From contig NZ_JAVIWL010000001.1 of the NCBI RefSeq assembly GCF_034314045.1, positions 868,001-932,000 of the forward strand: a DNA stretch of 64,000 bases. Reading direction: 5' to 3'. The position numbers and the translations under genes were made by a program. This stretch comes from Glaciimonas sp. CA11.2 (GTDB lineage Bacteria; Pseudomonadota; Gammaproteobacteria; Burkholderiales; Burkholderiaceae_D). Below the pieces are notes generated by a model, which was not told the DNA's origin, made no database searches, and worked only from the letters and a program-made list of their open reading frames with translations. This document shows positions 57,681-64,000 of this stretch, in pieces (position 1 is the first letter of the stretch; every line of letters begins with the position of its first letter).

Positions 57681-58250
57681 CTAACCCGTTAAAACATTAC
57701 GTAAAAATTTGATTTCCGGAAAAAACACTTCGGTCACCAGCATCACGCCGCCTTTACGACGAAACGTCGAACGCCGCGCAAATAGCGGAGTCGGCAGTGT
57801 TGCCAAACCAGTCGCCGCGCACATCCGACGGACCAAGGGATGACCACCATACAAACGGGCATATTGCAATTGTCCCCGCGCCACAAGAGGATCGCCAAAC
57901 AGTGTGGTGCCTAATGAGCGCTCACCCAATGTGCCGAAAAAGGGCCACTCTGCAGTTGTCGCGCCCAATGACAAGACAGTATGACCTAACACCACAGGAT
58001 GACCATCGCAGATTAGCAATACATCCCGCTCTTGCACCACTTGCCGCTGAGGCAACAAAATTGCAGCGCATTCGTCAGCAAGACACATTGCACGATGCTG
58101 ATGCAAACGCTGCACTCGAAATTGCGTGCTGTTTGCCATTAACTTATAGGTCAGCGACGCGCGATCAATCAACCAGTCGCGCATCGACGCCGTTGGGTGA
58201 ACACCATTTGGATGATCATGCCAATGCGCAAAACTCGGCGAGCGCGCCAT
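57681..58250 (-). CDS. ubiC: Chorismate lyase
   Basis: Converts chorismate to 4-hydroxybenzoate, the first step of ubiquinone synthesis. 189 aa. Family features are WLIDRASLTYKLMA, ERDVLLICDGHPVVLGHTVL, the strongly conserved LGERSLGTTLFGDPLVARG with a catalytic Glu/Arg region, and ARRSTFRRKGGVMLVTEVFF. Its start overlaps the stop of the esterase gene by one base. Confidence 0.92.
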   Translation of the reverse strand: MARSPSFAHWHDHPNGVHPTASMRDWLIDRASLTYKLMANSTQFRVQRLHQHRAMCLADECAAILLPQRQVVQERDVLLICDGHPVVLGHTVLSLGATTAEWPFFGTLGERSLGTTLFGDPLVARGQLQYARLYGGHPLVRRMCAATGLATLPTPLFARRSTFRRKGGVMLVTEVFFPEIKFLRNVLTG

Positions 58251-58843
58251 CAGCGATCACTCGGCAAAGGAGGAACGTCTACTCCGCAAAACGTCAGTAT
58301 GGCATCGGCATAATCCGCAAAGTCGCTGAGACCGTGATCACCTCCATTGATAATCAATTGCTTCGTCAATGGATAGTGATCAACCATTTCGTGCCAATCG
58401 AGAACCTCGTCGCCGGTGGCTGCAACAAGGAAATAGCGTGACGGCAGCGTAATTTTCGCCGAAACAAGCACTTCAAGTTCAGCAATATATTCGCGCTTGA
58501 ATTCAAAAGGTGCGTCAGAGTGATACTGCGTATGCATACCCACATATTTTTCCAGATCGCGCGGCGGCTTTACCGCAGGATTGAGCAATACCGCCCGACA
58601 ACCGGTCTGTTCGGCCAGCCACGTTGCATAAAAACCGCCAAGTGAAGAACCGATTACCGTCAGATCGCCTGGGTTGACGTGCGCGATACAAGCCTGCGCG
58701 AGTTGGATCGCAGCCTGCGGTGAGGCTGGTAATTGCGGACAGATATACTTGTCTTGCAGTCCTAAACTTTGTAGTCGCTCAGCCAGAAAACGCGCCTTAA
58801 ATGACGAGGGCGATGAGCGAAAGCCGTGCAAGTAAAGGATCAT
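58250..58843 (-). CDS. YqiA-like esterase (alpha/beta hydrolase)
   Basis: 197 aa. LYLHGFRSSPSSFKARFL is the family opening; the nucleophile elbow GSSLGGFYATWLAE (about residue 85) and the His in GGDHGLSDFADY complete a serine hydrolase triad. Related proteins (E. coli YqiA) hydrolyse palmitoyl-CoA and short esters. It overlaps mpl by four bases and ubiC by one. Confidence 0.9.
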   Translation of the reverse strand: MILYLHGFRSSPSSFKARFLAERLQSLGLQDKYICPQLPASPQAAIQLAQACIAHVNPGDLTVIGSSLGGFYATWLAEQTGCRAVLLNPAVKPPRDLEKYVGMHTQYHSDAPFEFKREYIAELEVLVSAKITLPSRYFLVAATGDEVLDWHEMVDHYPLTKQLIINGGDHGLSDFADYADAILTFCGVDVPPLPSDR

Positions 58844-60336
58844 GATCGCGCTGGAATGATCACTGACGCCGTGGCCGATGCATTGCCAGAATGTGGCGCT
58901 GACTCTGGCAAAGAGTGTGTACCCGGATTTGCCAACGCATCCAGGATTTTTTGATGAACACCGCCAAATCCGCCATTGCTCATCACCAATATCTGATCGC
59001 CCGGGTGTGCGGCCTGCGCAACCGCGCCGATCAATCGATCCAGCACGTCGAAAGCTTGCGCCTTATTGCCTAACGGAGCCAAGGCCTGACCGAGATCCCA
59101 TCCGAGCGCTTCTTTGCCATCACCTTTGGCGCCATAACCAAACACCAGATCGGCATCAATCAAACTTTCAGGCAAAGTCTCTTTCATCGCCCCAAGTTTC
59201 ATCGTATTGGAACGCGGCTCCAATACAGCCAAAATGCGGGCATTACCGATTTTTTTACGTAAACCTGCAATGGTGGTGGTAATCGCCGTCGGGTGATGCG
59301 CAAAATCGTCATACACAGCAATCTGATTGACGATGCCGCGCAATTCCATCCGGCGCTTCACGTTCTCAAACCGTCCGAGTGCCTTGATAGCCTGAACGGT
59401 TGGTACGCCAACATGGCGCGCTGCAGCAATCGCCGCGATCGCATTCATGCGGTTATGCTCGCCAGTCAGCGACCACACCACGGTTCCTTGGTGATCGCCG
59501 TTGAAAATCACGTCAAAGTTGCCATCCGTATGAGTGGTCAAGGACCAGCCCAGCTGCGTCGGGTTATGTTGGGCGGCTTGTGAGTCAATCCCGAATAACT
59601 CTTGCTCGCTCCAACAGCCACGCGTCAATACGCGCTGCAAAGCGGGTTCGCGCGCGTTGACAACTAATCGACCTATTCCAGGCACGGTGCGCACCAAGTG
59701 GTGAAACTGCGTCTCTATCGCGGCAAGATCGGGGAAAATGTCGGCATGATCGTATTCGAGATTATTCAGAATTGCAGTCTTTGCGTGGTAATGCACGAAC
59801 TTACTACGCTTATCGAAGAAAGCCGTATCGTATTCATCTGCTTCGATCACAAAAAAAGGAGACGCAGACGTCTCGATCCCGTTACCCGATAATCGCGCCG
59901 AAATACCAAAATTCATCGGCACGCCACCAATCAAAAAGCCCGGATTGTAACCAGCATCTTCCAATATCCACGCGAGCATTGCCGAGGTGGTGGTTTTGCC
60001 ATGCGTACCGGCAACGGCCAGTACCCATTTGTCGGCCAGGATGTGCTCACCGATCCATTGGGGGCCAGAAGTGTAAGGTAAACCGCGATTAAGAATCTCT
60101 TCCATTAAAGGATTGCCACGGGAGACGACGTTGCCTATCACGAACAAATCCGGTGTCAGTGCGGTCTGCTCGGCCCCAAAGCCCTGAATTAACTGTATCC
60201 CTTGCGCTTCGAGTTGCGTACTCATTGGGGGATAGACGTTCGCATCGCAGCCTGTGACTTTATGTCCGGCTTGTTTTGCGAGAACGGCCAAACCGCCCAT
60301 AAAGGTGCCACAAATACCCAGGATATGGATGTGCAT
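58840..60336 (-). CDS. mpl: UDP-N-acetylmuramate:L-alanyl-gamma-D-glutamyl-meso-diaminopimelate ligase
   Basis: Recycles murein tripeptide by ligating it to UDP-MurNAc. Mur ligase fold, 498 aa: N-terminal IHILGICGTFMGGLAVLAKQ, ATP loop VAGTHGKTTTSAMLAW (about residue 110), FFVIEADEYDTAFFDKRSKF, then VYDDFAHHPTAI near residue 345. GxCGTFMGG and ADEYD distinguish it from MurC. It leads mpl-yqiA-ubiC. Confidence 0.96.
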   Translation of the reverse strand: MHIHILGICGTFMGGLAVLAKQAGHKVTGCDANVYPPMSTQLEAQGIQLIQGFGAEQTALTPDLFVIGNVVSRGNPLMEEILNRGLPYTSGPQWIGEHILADKWVLAVAGTHGKTTTSAMLAWILEDAGYNPGFLIGGVPMNFGISARLSGNGIETSASPFFVIEADEYDTAFFDKRSKFVHYHAKTAILNNLEYDHADIFPDLAAIETQFHHLVRTVPGIGRLVVNAREPALQRVLTRGCWSEQELFGIDSQAAQHNPTQLGWSLTTHTDGNFDVIFNGDHQGTVVWSLTGEHNRMNAIAAIAAARHVGVPTVQAIKALGRFENVKRRMELRGIVNQIAVYDDFAHHPTAITTTIAGLRKKIGNARILAVLEPRSNTMKLGAMKETLPESLIDADLVFGYGAKGDGKEALGWDLGQALAPLGNKAQAFDVLDRLIGAVAQAAHPGDQILVMSNGGFGGVHQKILDALANPGTHSLPESAPHSGNASATASVIIPARS

Positions 60337-60522
60337 TCTAAAGTGTCAACATTCGTAAAAGAAGAATAGTGAATTTTACCTGACACGCCAGCGCCGCCGC
60401 TAAAAGTCGAACGCGTATTTATCAATTATGCTTAAGTGACGCTTGTTTACACCGCTATTTCTTGGCGACCGCAAATGAGGTCTAGCAAGAAATCAGTAGC
60501 GAATAACATTATGATGATTGCT

Positions 60523-61230
60523 ATGGCTTACAAAAAATCCTCTGAATTTAATCCATCGCATCAACTAAGATCAGAAATTGCCGTCGCCGCGGCACGTTTG
60601 ATTGCAGAGGATGGGGCAGATTACGCTAGCGCCAAGCGAAAAGCCGCGCAACAGTTACTGGGCAATAGGCGAATTGATAGTGATTTCATACCAAATAATA
60701 GTCAGATAGAAGAGGAAGTGCGTTCATATAATGCATTGTTCTTGGCTGAGACCCAGCCCGTCAGGCTATTGCATTTAAGAAAAATTGCGATTGAGGTAAT
60801 GTCTGAACTTTCGGCCTTTTGCCCTTATTTGACCGGGGCAGTGTGCAATGGCACCGCTGGCGAACACTCTGATATCCATTTACAGTTATTCGTTGATAGT
60901 CCTAAAGATGTGGAAATTTACCTGCTTAATAAAAATGTGCAATTCACTGTGTCCGACCTGGAGAGCGATAACCAGACCGAAAAACGCCATCGCCATCATA
61001 CGGGTAACGATCCAGCTGAAATTCTTCATTTTGCCTATAAAAACGAGAGTATACACTTAGCGCTATATGAAAGTAACGCCTTACGCGGTAGTATCAGGCC
61101 GAGCCGAACACACTTATCGCGCAGCGACCGACTGGATCTGGTTGCAGCACGCTTGTTGCTTGAACAACAAATTGGCATTACTACAGAGCAAGTAAGAGCC
61201 ACACTTTCAAAGACAAACGATACCGAATGA
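60523..61230 (+). CDS. Unrecognised protein with a nucleotidyltransferase-like motif
   Basis: I do not recognise a characterised family. About 235 aa from ATG 60523 (MAYKKSSEFNPSHQLRSEIA); a longer frame starts at GTG 60436. The middle reads VCNGTAGEHSDIHLQLFVD. This recalls the GS-x-GxxSDID motif of the MNT nucleotidyltransferase fold, but with Thr/Gly spacing altered and His at the second Asp. A His-rich stretch (KRHRHHTGND) follows. The N-terminal 60 residues are helical and rich in Ala. It overlaps the TlpA-like gene by four bases. It may be an inactive or atypical transferase. Confidence 0.75.
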   Translation: MAYKKSSEFNPSHQLRSEIAVAAARLIAEDGADYASAKRKAAQQLLGNRRIDSDFIPNNSQIEEEVRSYNALFLAETQPVRLLHLRKIAIEVMSELSAFCPYLTGAVCNGTAGEHSDIHLQLFVDSPKDVEIYLLNKNVQFTVSDLESDNQTEKRHRHHTGNDPAEILHFAYKNESIHLALYESNALRGSIRPSRTHLSRSDRLDLVAARLLLEQQIGITTEQVRATLSKTNDTE

Positions 61231-61754
61231 AAAAAAAATTGTTCCTATATATACCGATTGCGATCCTATTTTGCGCTATCGGCGTCTATTTCAATCTTCA
61301 ACGACTGACACCATCTCCTCCTCAAGCGCCGGCTGTTGCTAATCTATTCGCTCAATCGATGGCAGACACTAGCGGTAAGCAAACGCCGTTATCCCAATGG
61401 AAAGGGAAACCGCTCATAGTGAATTTTTGGGCGACCTGGTGCGGCCCTTGCGTCGAAGAAATGCCAGAATTGAATGCATTACGCACTGAACTTGTTAAAA
61501 AAGATATTCATGTGATTGGCGTCGGTATTGACTCACAAGAGGCGATCGCTAAGTTTGCTGAGAAATATAAAATTACCTATCCTTTATATGTTGCAGGAAC
61601 AGACGGCACATCTCTCTTGCGACAATTTGGTAATGCCGCTGGCGGATTGCCATTTACCGTATTGATCGGCGCTGACGGGCAGGTAAAAAAGACTTACCTT
61701 GGAAGCATTAAATTTGATGAATTACGCAAAGATTTGTCATTATTGCAGCACTAA
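61227..61754 (+). CDS. TlpA/ResA-like thiol-disulfide oxidoreductase
   Basis: Periplasmic thioredoxin-fold protein, 175 aa. An N-terminal signal anchor (LFLYIPIAILFCAIGVYF) leads to a redox site VNFWATWCGPCVEEMPEL (CGPC, about residue 75) and the cis-Pro segment GGLPFTVLIGADG. Such proteins reduce cytochrome c apoproteins or other periplasmic thiols. It is coupled to the preceding unknown gene (ATGA). The target is unknown. Confidence 0.92.
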   Translation: MKKKLFLYIPIAILFCAIGVYFNLQRLTPSPPQAPAVANLFAQSMADTSGKQTPLSQWKGKPLIVNFWATWCGPCVEEMPELNALRTELVKKDIHVIGVGIDSQEAIAKFAEKYKITYPLYVAGTDGTSLLRQFGNAAGGLPFTVLIGADGQVKKTYLGSIKFDELRKDLSLLQH

Positions 61755-61920
61755 ATAGTTGATTATTAGCAATTAAAATAACTATCGTCTGCGCTGAGAT
61801 AATTGGGATTTATGGACGCGAAAAAATAAACCCAATCGAACCATAACAAAATTCCGCTTGCCAGTTAAAGTCATTTAACGGCAAAATGCGCCCAACGTCG
61901 TCAAACGAAGCACGATCTCC

Positions 61921-62358
61921 ATGGCAAAAAATTTACTTCTCCTCAATGGTCCTAACCTGAATTTGTTGGGCACGCGTGAGCCAGAAGTCTACGGATCAAC
62001 TACGCTAGCAGATATTGTGCTCGCAGCGCAGGCTCAAGCAGCCGATGCTGGTGTTCGCCTGGCGCATTTTCAGAGCAACCACGAAGGTGCGCTGATTGAT
62101 CGTATCCATGCCGCAAAAGCTGAAGGGGTAGATGCTATTGTTATCAACCCCGGTGGACTGACACACACCAGTGTTGCATTGAGAGATGCATTATCTGGCG
62201 TGGCAATACGCTTTGTGGAAATGCATATTTCCAATATTCACCAACGAGAAGAGTTTAGGCATCACTCTTATCTATCAGGCATTGCCGTTGGCGTCATCTG
62301 CGGGTTGGGCGTAGAGGGTTATCGCATCGCGATTTCGTTCGCAATCGATCAACTTTAG
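61921..62358 (+). CDS. aroQ: 3-dehydroquinate dehydratase, type II
   Basis: Dehydrates 3-dehydroquinate to 3-dehydroshikimate. 145 aa with [20 protein letters not shown] (catalytic Arg/Tyr loop), [32 protein letters not shown] and [17 protein letters not shown] (catalytic His region). It precedes accB and accC as in many beta- and gammaproteobacteria. Confidence 0.97.
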   Translation: MAKNLLLLNGPNLNLLGTREPEVYGSTTLADIVLAAQAQAADAGVRLAHFQSNHEGALIDRIHAAKAEGVDAIVINPGGLTHTSVALRDALSGVAIRFVEMHISNIHQREEFRHHSYLSGIAVGVICGLGVEGYRIAISFAIDQL

Positions 62359-62474
62359 GCTTACAAACATTAATTCGTACCAAACGGATGGTTCTGCCTA
62401 CTAAAAAACAAGAATGGCAGTAATTCATTCGTTAACACTTTTTATTCTTAAAACATACACTGAAGGATTGCATT

Positions 62475-62924
62475 ATGGATTTGAGAAAACTTAAAACGTT
62501 AATCGACCTAGTCGCTGAATCGGATATCGAAGAGCTGGAAGTCACCGAGGGTGAAAGCAAAGTACGTATTGTTAAGTCATCGCACAATCAGGTCGTGATG
62601 ATGCAACCGCAAGTTGCTCAACAACCGTACCAGGCGCAAATGGCGGCACCAGTCAGCGCGCCAGCGGTAGAAGTCCCTGCGGTCCCAGAAGGTCACATCG
62701 TCAAATCACCTATGGTCGGCACGTTTTATCGTTCGTCAGCTCCAGGCGCGGGAGTATTTGTAGAGGTCGGCTCGGAAATCAAGGAAGGCGAAACGTTGTG
62801 CATCATTGAAGCGATGAAGCTGCTGAATGAAATCGAAGCCGACGTTTCTGGTGTGGTGAAAAAAATTCTGGTGGAAAATGGCCAACCGGTAGAATTCGGT
62901 CAACCTTTGTTTATCATCGGTTAA
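62475..62924 (+). CDS. accB: Biotin carboxyl carrier protein of acetyl-CoA carboxylase
   Basis: Carries the biotin group for malonyl-CoA synthesis. 149 aa: N-terminal helix [20 protein letters not shown], a Pro/Ala-rich linker, then a biotinyl domain with [14 protein letters not shown] (biotin on Lys about 115). AAGGA at 62461-62466 region lies upstream of the ATG. It pairs with accC. Confidence 0.97.
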   Translation: MDLRKLKTLIDLVAESDIEELEVTEGESKVRIVKSSHNQVVMMQPQVAQQPYQAQMAAPVSAPAVEVPAVPEGHIVKSPMVGTFYRSSAPGAGVFVEVGSEIKEGETLCIIEAMKLLNEIEADVSGVVKKILVENGQPVEFGQPLFIIG

Positions 62925-62940
62925 GTTCGCGCCAACGGAG

Positions 62941-62967
62941 AGTTTATTCGGGAGAACCGAATAAACT
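62941..62967. promoter_or_regulatory. Hairpin between accB and accC
   Basis: AGTTTATTCGG (62941-62951) and CCGAATAAACT (62957-62967) form a perfect 11-bp stem with a 5-base loop, 17 bp after the accB stop. There is no T-tract, so it may be a partial terminator, an RNase processing site or a stabilising 3' structure that sets the accB:accC ratio. Confidence 0.5.
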
Positions 62968-63118
62968 TGCGGACGGCATTGAGCATGATACCGGCGTATT
63001 TATGTAGACAGCGGCTCTTCTCAGAAGTGTCGTCGTACGCCTTTCACGCATCTGCCGCCCGAACGCTTGATATCGTTCGAATTAACGCTTAAATACTAGC
63101 CACGGAATACCATTTACT

Positions 63119-64000
63119 ATGTTTGAAAAAATTCTCATCGCCAATCGCGGCGAAATTGCTTTGCGAATCCAGCGCGCATGCCGCGAAATGGGCATCAAAA
63201 CCGTGGTGGTCCACTCAGAAGCTGACCGCGACGCCAAATATGTGAAGTTGGCAGATGAATCAGTTTGTATCGGCCCCGCACCCTCAAGTCTTAGTTATCT
63301 AAATATGCCAGCGATTATTAGCGCGGCAGAAGTAACTGATGCTGAAGCAATTCATCCCGGCTACGGTTTCCTATCCGAAAATGCCGATTTTGCTGAACGT
63401 GTTGAACAATCCGGTTTTGTCTTTATTGGACCGCGGCCAGCAAATATCCGCTTGATGGGCGATAAAGTCTCCGCCAAACAAGCAATGATCCGTGCTGGCG
63501 TGCCATGCGTTCCAGGTTCAGAAGGCGCACTGCCAGACGATCCGAAAGAAGTAATTAAGATTGCTCGTAAAGTCGGTTATCCGGTCATTATTAAAGCATC
63601 AGGCGGTGGTGGCGGACGCGGTATGCGTGTTGTCCATACGGAAGCAGCATTGGCTAATGCCGTCACGATGACAAAAACTGAAGCTGGCGCAGCTTTCGGC
63701 AATCCAGAAGTCTATATGGAAAAATATCTGGAAAATCCGCGTCACGTGGAAATTCAGATTTTGGCCGATCAGTATAAGAATGCCATTTGGCTCGGTGAGC
63801 GCGACTGCTCCATGCAACGCCGCCACCAAAAAGTGATTGAAGAAGCACCAGCACCGGGCATCCCGCGCAAAGTCGTTGAAAAAATTGGCGATCGTTGTGC
63901 CGAAGCCTGTCGCAAGATGGATTATCGCGGCGCTGGGACGTTTGAATTTTTGTATGAAAACGGTGAGTTCTATTTCATCGAAATGAATACACGCGTCCAG
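63119..64000 (+). CDS. accC: Biotin carboxylase subunit of acetyl-CoA carboxylase (partial)
   Basis: ATG at 63119; 294 codons to the right edge with no stop, so the gene continues outside. N-terminus [20 protein letters not shown] is the biotin carboxylase opening. [16 protein letters not shown], the ATP-grasp glycine loop [12 protein letters not shown], the HVEIQILAD segment and [12 protein letters not shown] follow in order. It lies 194 bp after accB in the same direction. Confidence 0.97.
   Translation, partial: MFEKILIANRGEIALRIQRACREMGIKTVVVHSEADRDAKYVKLADESVCIGPAPSSLSYLNMPAIISAAEVTDAEAIHPGYGFLSENADFAERVEQSGFVFIGPRPANIRLMGDKVSAKQAMIRAGVPCVPGSEGALPDDPKEVIKIARKVGYPVIIKASGGGGGRGMRVVHTEAALANAVTMTKTEAGAAFGNPEVYMEKYLENPRHVEIQILADQYKNAIWLGERDCSMQRRHQKVIEEAPAPGIPRKVVEKIGDRCAEACRKMDYRGAGTFEFLYENGEFYFIEMNTRVQ

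Overview
The window is a chromosomal segment of a betaproteobacterium. It most resembles the Oxalobacteraceae (order Burkholderiales, Collimonas/Herminiimonas/Glaciimonas-like). That placement rests on gene content: waaA-kdoO-waaC with a Kdo hydroxylase, a Burkholderiales-type H-NS, a pyrR-pyrB-pseudo-pyrC block, the pilGHIJ-chpA cluster and orphan tonB. Gene neighbourhood alone cannot fix the genus. I saw no rRNA, tRNA or CRISPR array.

Layout: (1) 1-5394, minus strand: a partial YdcF protein, then LPS inner-core genes waaA, kdoO and waaC and a phosphomannomutase/phosphoglucomutase. (2) 5395-30769: an AT-rich O-antigen/surface-polysaccharide locus after an H-NS gene, mostly on the minus strand. 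It encodes a WbpM-like dehydratase, a PglC-type sugar transferase and a WbpV-like reductase (a plausible UDP-QuiNAc initiation module), a GT2, an unknown 790-aa membrane protein on the plus strand, an acyltransferase broken by a frameshift, a cassette of GT2 + aldo/keto reductase + sugar isomerase + GtrA/GT-C fusion, and rfbBA with a truncated rfbC. Mobile DNA has reworked it: a fossil IS30 transposase (10961-11779); an IS66 element with an exact 8-bp target duplication (14558-17045); an IS30 element that splits the GtrA/GT-C gene (19599-20694); and an IS21-type element (24811-28453) that has truncated different genes on its two sides. No Wzx, Wzy or Wzm/Wzt gene is recognisable here.

(3) 31222-38892: apaH, plsC, pyrC-like, pyrB, pyrR, ruvX, yqgE and phrB. 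(4) 39140-49577: the Chp chemosensory system of type IV pili (pilG, pilH, pilI, pilJ and a 2077-aa ChpA/PilL hybrid kinase). (5) 49825-64000: housekeeping genes, namely rubredoxin, thiD, hemL, mtgA, aroE, tonB, an RNase II-type enzyme, ubiC, a YqiA-like esterase, mpl, an unrecognised nucleotidyltransferase-like protein, a TlpA-like thioredoxin, aroQ, accB and the start of accC.

The most notable observations are these. IS30 interrupts a fusion gene whose frame is exactly restored when the IS and one target copy are removed. The IS21 istA gene is split, with an A AAA AAG slippery site followed by a stem-loop. The IS21 junctions look like the scar of a deletion in the O-antigen locus. The dihydroorotase-like protein lacks its metal-binding HxH motif.
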